DNA of 64,000 nt, from assembly GCF_003255815.1 (NCBI RefSeq), contig NC_037669.1, forward strand, positions 130,177,215 to 130,241,214, in the 5' to 3' direction. The number at the start of each line of letters is the position of its first letter. The first letter of the stretch is position 1. The notes below the pieces were generated by a model. It had not been told where the DNA came from. It worked only from the letters and a program-made list of their open reading frames with translations, and made no database searches. The DNA comes from Theropithecus gelada. Its lineage: Eukaryota > Chordata > Mammalia > Primates > Cercopithecidae. This document shows positions 33,590 to 45,923 of this stretch, piece by piece. Position numbers and translations under genes: made by a program.

Positions 33590-34460
33590 GTGGTTGAATG
33601 TCTATTATCAAAAAAGGCAAGAAGTAACAAATGCTGGTAAGGATAAAGGAAAAGGAACATTTATACTTTATTGGTTGGGAATGTAAATTAGTACAGCTAT
33701 CATTGAAAAAACTATGAAGGTTTCTCAAAAAATAAAAATAGAACTACCATATGATCAAGCAGTCCCATTACTGGGTATTTATCAAAAAAAAAAAAAAAAA
33801 TCCGTATATTGAAGGGATACCTGCACTCCCATGTTTATTGCAGCATTATTCACAGTAGCCAAGCTATGGAATTGCCCTAAATGTCTATCAACAGACTAAA
33901 AAATAAAGAAAATGTGGCATATATACACAATGAAATACTATTCAGCTACAAAAAAGAATAAAATCCTGTCATTTGTGGCAAGATGGATGAGCTTGGAGGT
34001 TATTATAGTAAGTGAATTAAGTCAGGCTTAGAAGATAAATAACACATACTCTTACTCATACGCAAGAGCTAAAAAAATTTTTGAGCTCATGGTAGTAGAG
34101 AGTAGAATTGTGGATATTTCAGGTTGAAAAGGGAATGAGGGAGGAGAAGACAGAGAAAGGTCGGTTAACAGACACAAAATGACAGCTAGATAGGAAGAAT
34201 GAGTTCTCTTGTTTTGCACTACTGTATGATGAATATGGTTAACTATAATTTATTGTGTATTTTCAAAAAGCTAGATTAAAAGATATTCATATTCACAACA
34301 CAAAAAAATAAATATTTTAGGTGATGGATATGCTAATGAATATGCTAATTACATTGATTTGATCATTACACATTATGCACGCATACCAAAATTTTACTCT
34401 ATATCCCGTAAATTCAGTTATTATGCATCAACTAAAAATAAAATAAAATAAACAAATACA
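33590..34460 (+). mobile_element. L1 ORF2 3' end and 3' UTR (L1MA/MB-like, dead)
   Basis: Sense L1 landmarks: 'aagtaacaaatgctggtaag', 'ccatatgatcaagcagtccc', 'atgtttattgcagcattatt' + 'cacagtagccaa', 'aaaatgtggcatatatacac' and 'gcaagatggatgagcttgg'. It continues into 3' UTR and an A-rich tail (34430-34458). An A17 run (33785-33801) and frameshifts abolish coding. Confidence 0.92.
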
Positions 34461-34464
34461 GATC

Positions 34465-34885
34465 AGTATAAAGAAACAACTCTAATATTTTCAAATTTGA
34501 AAATAATATAGACAAAGGCAAGTATAATTTTATTTGTAAAGTAAGGTCTCAGAACTAGGGAATATGACAGTGTAATTCTCATGCCAAATCTGAAGGGATG
34601 TACAGGGAAGGTAGGCGGGGCAGGCAGGGTGCAAGTCCTGGAGTTCAAAGGACTGAGAATCTGGAGTCCTGATATAAAAGAGCAGAAGAAGGTTGTCCCA
34701 GGGCCACAAGAAAGAGAGCTCACCTTTCCTCTGTTTTTTTTGTTCTCCCCCTCAATCTAATACCTGAGCCAATTGAATGTTGCCTCCCATATTGGATGAG
34801 GGCAAATCTTTACTAAGTCCACTGATTCAAATAACAATCTCTTCTGGAAATACCCTCACAGACACACTCAGAAACAATGATTTAA
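34465..34885. other. Unannotated sequence
   Basis: I see no recognised repeat or exon. Confidence 0.4.
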
Positions 34886-34889
34886 CAGA

Positions 34890-35058
34890 AATTACAGGTG
34901 CATGCCACCACATGTGGTTAATTTTTAAATTTTCTTTTTTATAGAGATGAACTCCCACTATGTTGCCCAAGTTGGTCTCAAACACATAGTCTCAAGCAAT
35001 CCTCTTGCCTTGGCCTCCCAAAGTGCTCGGATTACAGGTATGAGCCACCACACCCAGC
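34890..35058 (-). mobile_element. AluJ left half (antisense)
   Basis: 'gaaattacaggtgcatgcca', 'tagagatgaactcccactat', 'gcctcccaaagtgctcggat' and an end of 'gccaccacacccagcc'. Only the 5' monomer is present. Divergence and J-type 'caagcaatcctcttgcc' indicate an old copy. Confidence 0.88.
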
Positions 35059-35064
35059 CCCAAA

Positions 35065-36250
35065 TTATTCATAGAATATTTACATAATTTCATTAGGCCT
35101 GTATATAAAATCCTACACAAAATATAATTTTTGAGAGGATTTTTTATGTGATTGGTAAAGTTGAAAATACCCAGATTTACCGTTTAGCTCTCTCTATTTT
35201 AATTTCATTATAAAAGTTGTGCTTATAGAAGGTACAATTACTTTATTTTCATTCACTAAGGTCTTTATATTGAACCTGCATGTATTATGTTTTAATACTT
35301 TTACTCCTAACACTTAAGAGTACCATATAATTTTGAATTAAATTAATAAATATCCTTCTTTCAGGTAGAGAGAATTTCACCTATAAGAGCATGGATAAAT
35401 AACAAAACGTGGTCACTGGGTTTCGGCATTAATCACTCTGTTTTAAAAACACTAGCTTCCTGGCTTAACACATTGTATTACAGCTTAATGTGTACCTGTT
35501 TCTGCTGCTGTTCTCTTAATCCCTGGCAAGCAGGAACTGTACCTTCAAAAAAAAAGTGTTCCCAATGCTTTCCTTAACAGTTACTGAAATACTTCAGTAA
35601 AGCATAAAAAAGAGTGATAATAAATAAACATTTTACTAGATATGACTTGTAGTGAGCATGATATAAAAAAAATATTAACTTGCCATCTCTACTTGCCTTT
35701 AAGAATATGAGCATCTCTCATGCAGAGCATTATTCTAATGCTTAAATACATGTAGTTGTTGTACAACGTGGTCTCTAAATGTAAGCTATGTAAGATGCTA
35801 CAATTACAAATTTTAAAATATCTTCCTATTCTACCAAAAGGATAATGCTAGAGTGACCTTGAAGTTACAAAATGGTGAGATGGTGGGACCATGGGTGACG
35901 TGGGACCCTCAGAATAGATATGCCACCAACTCAACATTGGACTCTAACTAGAGAAAAAAATAACCTTTAATTGAACTAAGCCACCAAGATGTTGAGACCA
36001 TTTTTATAGCCTATTTCCACAAAAGTATAGATAGCCAAGTCTAAGGAAGACATGAACCATCTAAATAATCGGGATATCCCAGAGAGAAATAACCAAATGT
36101 TTCAATATTGAAGAAAACTAGATTCAATAGTATACCTCTTCCTATGGGATTTTTAAATAATAGTTTTTACCAGGTTTACTTTTTCTTACTAAATAAATTT
36201 AGAACTTAATACCTATGTAAGATATGACTCCACTGTTCTAAAAGCAAGAA
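35065..36250. other. Unannotated AT-rich sequence
   Basis: I see no recognised repeat; 35470-35620 has a vague L2-like order that I do not call. Confidence 0.35.
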
Positions 36251-36254
36251 GATA

Positions 36255-36372
36255 GAGGTTTTCACCTCTGCTCTGCTATATGTGGTTTCCATTCTTCTGG
36301 ACTTCTACTTTCTCATCCCCAAAATGCAGAGATTGTGCAAGATAATCTCTAATGTTCATTCCAGGTCAATAA
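36255..36372 (+). mobile_element. MIR-like SINE fragment
   Basis: 'ctactttctcatccccaaaa', 'tgcagagattgtgcaagata' and 'atctctaatgttcattccag' resemble the 'tttcctcatctgtaaaatg...gatgatctctaaggtcccttccag' form of MIR-related SINEs. Confidence 0.5.
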
Positions 36373-36737
36373 TACTAACCTGATCAATCTAAAATAGATT
36401 ATGATGATCTGCATCTTGTGTGGGTAATAAGATTTACAAAAGCCGAATAAGCCAAGACATATTCAGAAATTTATTAAGGAAGACAGTACAAGTTACATAC
36501 ATATTTTTAAATAATTTTATGAGGCACTTAATACAAAATATGGGTGTCTTCAAAGACTTTTAAAAGCTTATATGTCAATTTTGAATATAAACCTGCTATG
36601 CAAAAACTATATAGGTTTTCTTCAAAAACAGGCTAATTGAGCATCAAATTCATTATACCCCTTTAATACATTATTTAATATAGAATAAACCATAGAAATA
36701 ATAGAAAATATATTTTGCAGCCAGGAAAAGAAAGTAA

Positions 36738-36995
36738 TATAATGTAGTTAAGGGACTAGACTGTGGATTCTTGACTGAGTTTTATTCTCTAAGCTCTGTT
36801 CTAACCAGTGGTGTGACTAGCACAAGATACTTTATCTCACTATGCCTTAGTGTCCACAACTGTAAACTGGAAAGGTTAATAATAATTACTTTATAGGATG
36901 GCCATGGTGCACATTAAATGAGTAAATATAGGTAAAGTACTTGAAACAATGCTTGCATATAGTTACTACAATATAAGCTTGCTCTTATTATTATG
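36738..36995 (+). mobile_element. MIR SINE, near full length
   Basis: 'tagttaagggactagactgt' (A-box region), 'gtgactagcacaagatactt', 'actatgccttagtgtccaca', 'actgtaaactgg', 'aatgagtaaatataggtaaa' and 'gtacttgaaacaatgcttgc' follow the whole sense MIR. Confidence 0.9.
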
Positions 36996-36999
36996 CACT

Positions 37000-38245
37000 G
37001 AATTTATGTTAAAAGTAAACTCCTTCCCTAATTCAAATAGCTATGATATACAACACAGTTATAAATATTTAAATATACTTGAAAGATTTAAATATACTTG
37101 AAAATGTTATTTTCCAGTGCTATCAAACACTGCAAATTATATATCATGAAATAAGAGCTTTATTCTTTTTAACTGACCCTTTGTAAATCTCTCTAAAGGA
37201 GTATGCTAGTAGTACTAGGCCAATTCAAATTAAGATTCCTTCACTAAAAATGTTCTACTTTGGCATAAAGCAAAGGCTTATTAATATGAGTATTTCTGAG
37301 AAGAGAAAAAAGGCAACAACTTGAACTTACAGTTTAATACAATGCAGCAGCACCCTCAGGGAAGGATCAAGATATTTGTATAGGCCCAAATCAGCATTAT
37401 GTTATCAAATTACTGATTTGAACCAATGTTATGTCAAGGATCAAGCACACATATAACTGCAAGTCGAGGTCTTTGTTTATATGAGATCAAAACAATGTGT
37501 ACAAGTAGATATAAAAATACTAAGAAATTGGGATTTGAAAGAAAATTGCACAAATTATGTCAGAAAGTAGTTAAGACTCAGAAAACAGACACACGAACAT
37601 TTTTAGCATGCCAGACTCAAGGTCACCAACAGTATCTAACTTCAAAAATGTTCTGTTGATAATTTTTCTTTGTATGGCTAACCACATAGCCTAAAAATTC
37701 CCTACATCAAAAAAACTGGAAATACTGGTTAAAATATAACAAATATGAAAATAAAGCTCAAAATGAGGAAGGAAAAATACTCAGAGCTTCAACATCTAGT
37801 GAAAGCTGAAATTGACACTTAAACATTTTGGGTATCCGAAGAGTAACAAAAAGGTTTTAATGTTAATGCAACAGAGAAAGAAAGATGACCAGATCTAGAA
37901 TCTTTGGAAAGAAGAAAATAGGGAATCAAAAAATTCACTTTCAATGAAGAACCCAAAGAGCTATATATTTAGTGAAACACTTGACAAGAATAAATATATC
38001 AACAAGCAAAGGAAAAAAGAATGTTGATCTGTCAGGGCCAGTGCTATTAGCGAAAATAGAATAAAGAAGAAGAAGAAAATACTTCGTAGAAAATTAGTAA
38101 CCAGATATGAGCCACCATACAGATTTAGGAATTCACATTTATATGACTCACCTTGTCCAAGAAGCCCCAAGCTGAAAATGTATCAGTAAAATATTCCCCA
38201 AATGGTAACGTTTTGAGGTCTTAGCAAAAGCAAAAGCAAAACATC
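37000..38245. other. Unannotated, possibly decayed L1
   Basis: No named element is clear. A-rich purine strand composition from 37300 onward would fit old L1 sense sequence leading into the ORF2 piece that follows. Confidence 0.3.
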
Positions 38246-38249
38246 TCTG

Positions 38250-38560
38250 GGAAAATAAAAAAGGTATTTTACATTAGAAACTTGATTAATATAATTCACC
38301 AAATTAACAGATTAAAAGAAAAAAAATCATGATGACCTTAAGAGAAAATACACTTAGTAAAAGCTCAACACTTATTCATGGAAAAGCATCTTTTAAATTA
38401 TAAATAGAGAAGATCTTTCTTAACCTGATAATGGTTATCTTGGGCATATACACGGTGAAGCTTTAGAAGCACTTTCATTAAAGGCAGAAATATACTGACT
38501 TTATTGCTTCTATACTTTGTTGCCTCAGTTTAACATTGTGTCAAATGCCCCAGCCTATAC
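38250..38560 (+). mobile_element. L1M ORF2 fragment (sense, dead)
   Basis: 'cttgattaatataattcacc', 'aaattaacagattaaaagaa', 'aagctcaacacttattcatg' and 'cttaacctgataatggttat' correspond to the L1 ORF2 reverse-transcriptase-downstream region. Many substitutions. Confidence 0.8.
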
Positions 38561-38649
38561 AAGACAATACAAATGAATCAAAGTTAGGATTAAGAGAAAA
38601 AATAAATTAAAATATCAATGTGCATATGCTATATGATTGCCAATACCCC

Positions 38650-38762
38650 AACAAGAATTCAATTGTCTCCCAGCGGGTCCCTCCCACAACATGTGGGAAC
38701 AATGGGAGCTACAATTCAAGAGGAAATTTGGGTGGGCACACAGCCAAACAATATCACTGACT
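38650..38762 (-). mobile_element. THE1/MST LTR fragment (antisense)
   Basis: 'caattgtctcccagcgggtc', 'cctcccacaacatgtgggaa', 'gagctacaattcaagaggaa' and 'atttgggtgggcacacagcc' + 'aaacaatatca' equal the start of a THE1/MST LTR read backwards. Only about 110 bp remain, set between two L1 pieces. Confidence 0.85.
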
Positions 38763-38879
38763 TCATGCCCCTTTTCTTAAACCAGAAGCTGTGGAAATAG
38801 ATATCTTAGGAAGACCAACCAGTAGAAATCTCACAACTTGCACTAAATTAAACATTATTTCTTAAAAATAGTGAAAAGA

Positions 38880-39560
38880 CATGCCATACATTGTTAGAAG
38901 ATACTTATGAGTCATGTAATCAAATACAAGTTTTAATAATATAAAGAATTAATGCAAGTGATAAGAAAAAGACAATAGCCCAAGAGAAAAATAGGCAAAG
39001 TTTATGAAAGACAATTTATTTTGAAAATCCAAATGGTCAGATAAACATAATAAAAGACATTTAACACCAGTGGTAGTCAGGGAGGCAAAATGTGGAATAG
39101 GGACTGAGAAATAATCTCATATTGACGTGAGCATAATTTGGTACTGTCACTTTAGAAAACAGTTTAACAGTTGTCAAATTGAAGACCCAGCAATTTCATT
39201 CTTGCTTATATACTTTAGAAAGATACATACCCAAAACACAAGTTTTTATAAGTTCAGTTTTTGTAATGTAAAAATTTAGAAACAATCTAAATATACATCA
39301 GAGGAGGTAGGAATAAACATTTGTAGCATTCCTAAGTAATGAAACACTATAAAACTGTAAAAATAAAATTTTATGTATGAATACATATATATACAAGTAT
39401 GTTTCAAAAAAAATAATAAACCTGCCATCAAATTAAACATAAATGTATATGTATGATACCATTTACTTAAAGTTTCCAACATATAACGATATGCCATATG
39501 CTACTTAGAAATGCATCCATGTGCAATAAAAATATAAAGAAAAGCATAAGAATGATAAAT
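38880..39560 (+). mobile_element. L1M ORF2 3' end (sense, dead)
   Basis: 'atagcccaagagaaaaatag', 'gcaaagtttatgaaagacaa', 'ccaaatggtcagataaacat', 'ctttagaaaacagtttaaca', 'gacccagcaatttcattctt' and 'atgataccatttactt' follow the terminal ORF2 order of old L1s. With 38250-38560 it is one element split by the LTR fragment. Confidence 0.8.
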
Positions 39561-39564
39561 ACCA

Positions 39565-39905
39565 AAAGTAGTATTTAACACAAGAATCCTCATAAATATT
39601 TGGGAAGCTGAACCAAGTACAATCCCAGACTTCATCCAATTAAGGATTCACACCACAGGTATAGGAACATTGAAAAGAAAGTAAGTCACAAGGCAGTGAT
39701 ATCTAGGATATTTGAACATTAATACACAACTCAAAGAAGTCTGACGAATCTACTCTCCTGAGAAACCCATCATCTGAACAACTCACAAACATTTCTGTTT
39801 CTCTCTGCTTCTCTCTCTCTATTTGTTTTCCATTTTATTCTGTTGCAGCAAGTTATAATAAAAGCTTAAACATAAAATTGGACTAGTTGATATTTACAGA
39901 CAGAC
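39565..39905. other. Unannotated sequence
   Basis: Nothing recognised apart from a short CT-rich patch near 39800-39825. Confidence 0.4.
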
Positions 39906-39909
39906 ATAC

Positions 39910-40263
39910 TGTATTAGTCAATATTCATGCTGCTGATAAAGACATACCCGAGACTGGGAAGAAAAAGAGGTTTAATTGGATTTACAATTCCACATGGCTA
40001 AGAAGGCATCAGAATTATGGTAGGAGGTGAAAGGCACTTCTTACATGGTGGTGGCAAGAGAAAATGAAAAAGAGGCAAAAGTGGAAACCCCTAACACAGC
40101 CATCAGATCTTGTGAGACTTATTCACTACCATAAGAACAGTATGGGGAAAACACCCCTGTGATTCAAATTATCTCCCACTGGGCTTCTTCCACAACATGT
40201 GCTAGTTATAGAAGTAAAATTCAAAATGAGATTTGGGTGGGGACACAGAGGCAAACTATATCA
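39910..40263 (-). mobile_element. THE1 3' LTR (antisense)
   Basis: 354 bp: 'tgtattagtcaatattcatg', 'aagacatacccgagactggg', 'cttattcactaccataagaa' and 'gatttgggtggggacacaga'. It is more diverged from the LTR consensus than the partner LTR. Confidence 0.94.
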
Positions 40264-41832
40264 TTCTGCCCTGTCGTCTCCAAATCTCATATGCTCACAT
40301 TTAAAAACCAATCATACTTTCCCAACAGTCCCCCAGTCTTAACTCATTTCAGCATTGATCCAGAAGTCCACAGTCCAAAGTCTCTTCTGAGACAAGGCAA
40401 GTGCCTTCTGCCTATGAGCCTGTAAAATCAAAAGCAAGTTAGTTACTTCCTAGATACAATAGGGGTACAGGTATTGGATAAGCATAGCCCTTCTAAATGA
40501 GAGAAATTGGTCAAAACAAAGTGGTTACAGGGCCCATGCAAGTTTGAAATCCAGTGAGGCAGTCAAATTTTAAAGCTACAGAATGATCTCTTCTGACTAC
40601 AGGTCTGAAATCTAGGACACACTGATGCAAGAGATGGGTTCCCATAATCTTGGGCAGTTCCACCCCTGTGACTTTGCAGGGTACAGCCTCCCTCTCAGCT
40701 GTTTTCACATGCTGGCATTGAGTGTCTGCAGCTTTTCCACGTGAATGGTGCAAGCTGTTGGTAGATCTACCATTCTGGGGTCTGGAGGACGGTGGCCCTC
40801 TTCTCACAGCTCCACTAGGCAGTACGCCAGTAGGGACTCTAGGTGGGGGCTCCCACCCCACATTTCCCTTCTGCACTGCCCTAGCAGAGGTTCTTCATGA
40901 GCGCCCTGCCCTGGCAGCAAAATTCTGCCTGGGCATCCAGGTGTTTCTATACATCTTCTGAAATCTAGGTGGAGGTTCCCAAACTCCAATTCTTGACTTC
41001 TGTGTAATCACAGGCTCAACACCATGTGGAAGCTGCCAAGGCTTGGGGCTTGCACCCTCTGAAGCCACAGCCCAAGCTCTACATTGGCTCCTATCAGCCA
41101 TGGCTGGAGTAGCTGGGATGCAGGACATCAAGTCTCAAGAGGCACACAGCATGGGGACCCAGGCCCCAACCAATGAAACCATTTTCTCTTAGGCCTCTGT
41201 GCCTGTAATGGGAGGGGCTGCTGCAAAAGTCTCTTACATACCCTGAAGACATTTTCCCCATTGTTTTGGGGATTAACATTTGGCTCCTTATTACTTATGC
41301 AAATCTCTGTAGCCAGCTTGAATTTCTCCTTAGAAAACTGATTTTTCTTTCCTACCACATTTTCAGCCTGAAAATTTTCTGAACTTTTATGCTCTGCTTC
41401 CCTTATAAAACTGAATGCCTTCAATAGCACCTAAGTCACACTTTGGATGCTTTGCTGCTTAGAAATTTCTTCCACCAGGTACCCTAAATCATCTTTCTCA
41501 AGTTCAAAATTCCAAAAATCTCTAGGGCAGGGGTAAAATGCCACCAGTCTGTTTGCTAAACATAACAAGAATCACCTTTGCTCCAGTTCCCAACAAGTTC
41601 CTCATTTCCGTCTGAAACCACCTCAGTCTGGGCTTTGTTGTCCTTATCATTATCAGGCTTCTGGTCAAAGCCATTTAACAAGCCTCTAGGAAGTTCCAGA
41701 CTTTCCCACATTTTCCTGTTTTCTTCTGAGCCCTCCGAACTGTTCCAACCTCTGCCTGTTACCCAGTTCCAAAGTCACTTCCACATTTTTGGGTATCTTT
41801 TCAGCAACACCCCACTCATGGTACCAATTTAC
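40264..41832 (-). pseudogene. THE1 internal region, non-functional
   Basis: Ends (on + strand) in 'actcatggtaccaattta', the post-LTR start of the internal region. The antisense frame 40876-40511 is open for 121 codons and is similar in translation to the 18406-18918 frame of the other THE1. Elsewhere stops are frequent. Confidence 0.85.
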
Positions 41833-42207
41833 TGTATTAGTCTGTTTTCATGCTGCTAATGAAAACACACCCGAGACTGGGAAGAAAAAGAAGTTTAACT
41901 GGACTTACAGTTCCACATGGCTGAGGAGGCCTCAGAATCATGGCAGGAGGCCTGAGAATCATGGTGGGAGGCAAAAGGCACTTCTTGTCTGGTGGCAGCA
42001 AGAGAAAATGAGGAAATACAAAAGCAGAAACACCTGACAAAGCTATAAGATCTCATGAGACTTATTCACTACCGTAAGGACAGTATGGGGAAAACTACCC
42101 CAATGATTCAAATTATCTCCCACTGGGTCTCTCCCACAACATATGGTAATTATGGGAGTGCAACTCCAGATGAGATTTGGGTGGGGACACAGTCCCAAAC
42201 TATATCA
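41833..42207 (-). mobile_element. THE1 5' LTR (antisense) with a 21-bp duplication
   Basis: 375 bp, 21 bp longer than the partner LTR. The difference is a direct duplication near 41929-41970 ('aggcctcagaatcatggcagg' repeated as 'aggcctgagaatcatggtggg', given in part). Confidence 0.93.
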
Positions 42208-42214
42208 CATATAG

Positions 42215-44880
42215 AGTATGAAAATAATTGAGAGTACTTAAAAGCTGTAGCCAGGGTCATTCCGATTTTTAGATCAGATGGTACAGCTAAGGCACTGCAG
42301 TTCTCTAAGGCAGTGTGGTCATATTCAGCATTCTTAAAACATGTTTCAAAAAATAATAATTTGTGGCAAAATTAGCCTATCTTTTGCAGAACTGAAGCCA
42401 GACCATGCTAAATAGGAACGAGAGAAATATGTTATTTTATATATTTTACTTGTTTTTGCTCTAAATTTCTCTATTTCCTTATACCTTCTAAATTTTATAG
42501 TATAGACCCAACTTAAGATATCAAATCAAGGCTCTCAACTCTATAATTAGTAATGAGAACCCCATCATTCTAGCCAATTATTTGTAATTACAATGAGTCT
42601 TTGTTTCAATATAAAGAAAATCAGATTATGGATTGGTTTATTTATCTGCAGTGGAAATTTGTTAAGCCTGTAGCTGCTCATCTTTTCATAGTATTAATGA
42701 GACCTGCCAACCTGCAGTGCATAACCCAAAGGAAATAATTAGAAATAATATACATTAGACCCTCTAGGGCAGTATTTATTAACTCAGACTAACAGAGACA
42801 ATAGTAAGAGAGTTGTTTCTCTATCGCTCTTCATATGCTACAGTAGCTTACTGGGATTTAGCAAAGACAGACATTAAACTTTGGAAAAAGGATTTTGGTT
42901 TTCACGCCATAGGCATTTAAGCTGCACCATTAGGAGAACCAACCCATTCACTGGCATAATCAAGGATGCAAGCCTTGTGGATATAGCATTATCCAGGCCC
43001 CCAGACCTGACTTACCACCTCAGCACTCTATCAAGGATGATTACCTCAAGCAATGAGCTATAGCCAGTTAGCACGGAGCAACATTTAGTTCCTAAATCAT
43101 TCCACCTTGGGAAGGAGATAAGTTTTCCTGTAGACCAGCCTGCAGGAAATCTGTCTTAGACAATTAACCCCTACCTCTCACTCTCAAAGTTAGAGAAGCT
43201 AGAACTCATTCTCTGCTACCTTTACAGATAGAACACTGGCACGTGACATAGGCTAGGCCAATTAGAAAACTTCAATTCGGAACGAAGCAACAATAAGATG
43301 CAGCTGTGATAAGGAATGCATCTTCTGCTGTGAATGGTAAGAGGAAAATCAAACTTTGGGAAGTAACATGAACACAATTTTTACTGTGTCCAGTGTTTAC
43401 AGTACAAGCTGCACTATCTCCCAGTGGAAACAGCAGTGGTGTATTTGCTGAAGCAGCACTCTAGTATTGTGTGTGTATGTTTTCTGGCTGTACAGCTTCA
43501 CAGTCTAGATCTCTAACCTTCCTAGAGGTTATGTAATCCACCTAATATATTTTAACAAATTCTTTTGCTGTTTAAACAACCTAAGTAATTTCTTTTGGTT
43601 CCAACCAGAATCCTGACAGATACTGAATTAATTGCAGGTATGGCTGAAAATACCATATCCCCAAGAAAACAGAAATTGAGATTCATTATATGGGCAGATT
43701 GGATTTGGAAGTAGCAAGGATCTTGCCTCTGGCAGCCCATAAAACACGGTGATTGAACATTTAATTAAATTATCATCTACGGTTAACTGGAATGAAGGAC
43801 GAGTTAAAGGCTGGCTTCAGAGGACTGAGTACCCACTGCCACAGAACAGTGTGAAGGACATATAGAATATAAACCCCATAGGGTAAACAGTCAACTACTA
43901 ATTATACTAAAGAATTACCAAAAAAGGATATTATAAGCTCAAAATCCCAAATTCTCAATTCAAAGTACAGTGAGAACTTTCTATGACTAGGATAAAAGTA
44001 TTTGTCTCCTGTAGTCACAGAGCTAAGGTAATCAAATTAATTAAATTTTGTCAAATGACATCATCTGAATACAAATGCTTGCCAGGTCTCTTAGGTGAAA
44101 TTCAGACCACTGACTGGTAAGGAGTAGAGCCCTAAAAATTGAAAGGACTTATGTGAGAGGGTTCAAGTATTTCTGAGTACTCCAGATCTACAATTCTTAC
44201 ATAGCCTCACTTACCAGTGGAAGCAGCTTCTCTTCCCTTTCTCCTGGGCAGTGGTACCCTATATAAACACCTGTCAATCTGCTAATATTCTAAACCAACG
44301 CCCTCATCATATAAAAGAAAGTGAATTCTCACACACCACCCTTCATTATCTGTAGATCAAGGATCAGTGTCAGACCCTCTTACTCTGTTGGGGTAGAAAG
44401 GATGCAGGAGCAACCACATGTTCACTCCCAGGTGGAGAAACATTACTCACCAGAAAATTGCAAACTTTTGCTGGTTTATGTTACTAAAGACCTGGAGAAT
44501 ATGTGTGAGGAAAGATTCTGATATTACATTAATAATGAAATTTTTTTAAAGTAAGCTAAATTTCTTAGCAGAGATTTACTGTACCTGCTTAGACAGCCAA
44601 ACAGAGGTCTAAAGGTTTGCCAGGTTGGTTGAATAAAACATAAATTTATGGTGGTAAATAAAGTTAAGGGGTAAGGAATAATTGGTATAATATAGAAGGA
44701 ATCCAACATCTTAGGCAGCTAGAAAAATTGAAGTAGATTAATCATGGGTTACCCGCTCTTCACCTCCATGGTATCTCTATAAAACCCAAACCATGTCACT
44801 TCAGAGGGCCCAGAAACAAGCCCTTCATGAAGGCACTGAGAGTGGCATTGCCTTGGAGAGCACTAACATGTTTTTTAAGT
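42215..44880. other. Unannotated sequence
   Basis: No repeat that I can name. 43180-43620 has phrases ('aggctaggccaattagaaaa', 'gaatcctgacagatac') that recall the ends of old LTR/DNA repeats but not enough to call. Short open frames (42881-43063; 44321-44521) show no known domain. Confidence 0.35.
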
Positions 44881-44883
44881 GCT

Positions 44884-45190
44884 GGCTGGGCACAGTGGCT
44901 CACACCTGTCATCCCCACACTTTAGGAGGCTGAGGAGGGAGCATCACTTGAGTCCCGGAGTCGGAGACCAGCTGGGCAACACAGTGAGACCCCTGTCTCT
45001 ACAAAAAATAAAAATAAAAATAAATGGCTGGGCATCATGGTGCTTTACTGTAGTGCCAGCTATTTGGGAGACTGGGATGAGAGGATTGCTTGAGCTTAGA
45101 AGGTAAAGGCTGCAGTGAGCCAAGATTGTGCCACTGCACTCTAGCCTGGGCAGCAGAGTGAGGCCCCATTTCAAAAAATATGTAAAGAAA
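44884..45190 (+). mobile_element. AluJb
   Basis: 'ggctgggcacagtggctcac', J-type 'ggagaccagctgggcaacac', linker (AAAAT)n at 45002-45022, right monomer 'aaaggctgcagtgagccaag', ending in an A-rich tail. Diverged, consistent with age. Confidence 0.93.
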
Positions 45191-45409
45191 CAAAAATTAA
45201 TAGGACCACATCTCAAAAAAATTAAAATACCGAGGTGGCTATTCTCTGTTGGCTGGGAAAATACATGGATATGGTGGTTTTTATATGGACTCTTTATTGC
45301 AATGGATGATGGACCATTTGGGTAGCAGACAAAGTAGTGACTTGTAAACAGAAAAAGAAGTGAGGGCATGGTCATGTTAACAAACAATGGAGTCAATATG
45401 ATTATCAGC

Positions 45410-45923
45410 ATGATCTGTCCTATAGGTATCTTTTGAGGTGGGTGTCTGATTACTAGGTCCTTAGAATCTAAGTAGATGTTCAATTCACTTGAGTCAGTTC
45501 ACAGACTTAGTGTACCTTTCCTAAGGTGAAATCATGTATAATTGGGGGATTTCCTTAGGAAAACATCAAAAGTGCCTACTGTAAATCTTACTGTATAGCA
45601 TATCCAAAGGCACTTGCAGCCAGTAACCAGGCAAACTGTGCACTGGGGAAGAGGATGTAGACAGAAATCTTGGGGATTATGAAATACTAGCTTTAAACTC
45701 AGACAGTCCCCAAAGGCACAGAATATTGTCCACTACTGTTAAAAATTAGTTTTAAAAAAAATGAGTTATGACCAGACCCCACTTGGAGTGGATCTTACAG
45801 AACTTTCATCCCATCTGTTTCAGTAACAAACTGTCCCAAAACACAGTGGTTCACTACAGTGATATTAGTTGTGCTCATACATTTGCCACTTGGGCAGGAC
45901 TTGGCGGGGAAAGCTCATCTCTG
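45410..45923 (+). repeat. Left arm of a large inverted repeat
   Basis: 514 bp that reappears inverted at 46350-46862. My base-by-base comparison gives 5 mismatches and a 1-base indel (A8 versus A7 near 45750), about 99% identity; three of the mismatches are within 35 bases of the outer edge. From about 45800 this arm is continuous with the spacer as one old repeat, which suggests it is the original and the right arm the copy. Confidence 0.97.

Larger units (their letters stand above)
39910..42207 (-). mobile_element. THE1 provirus (ERVL-MaLR), complete and uninterrupted
   Basis: On the + strand the LTRs read 'tgtattagtc...actatatca' at 39910-40263 and 41833-42207, with a 1569-bp internal region between. 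The internal region is the reverse complement of that in the THE1 at 16883-19838 minus its Alus. The flanking 5-mers are 'catac' (39905-39909) and 'catat' (42208-42212), a target-site duplication with one change. Confidence 0.95.

Noticed and set aside
44944..45483. 179-codon antisense open frame, the longest in the window
   Set aside because: Much of it is the reverse strand of the AluJb and its linker; the rest has no domain, and Alu antisense is naturally stop-poor.
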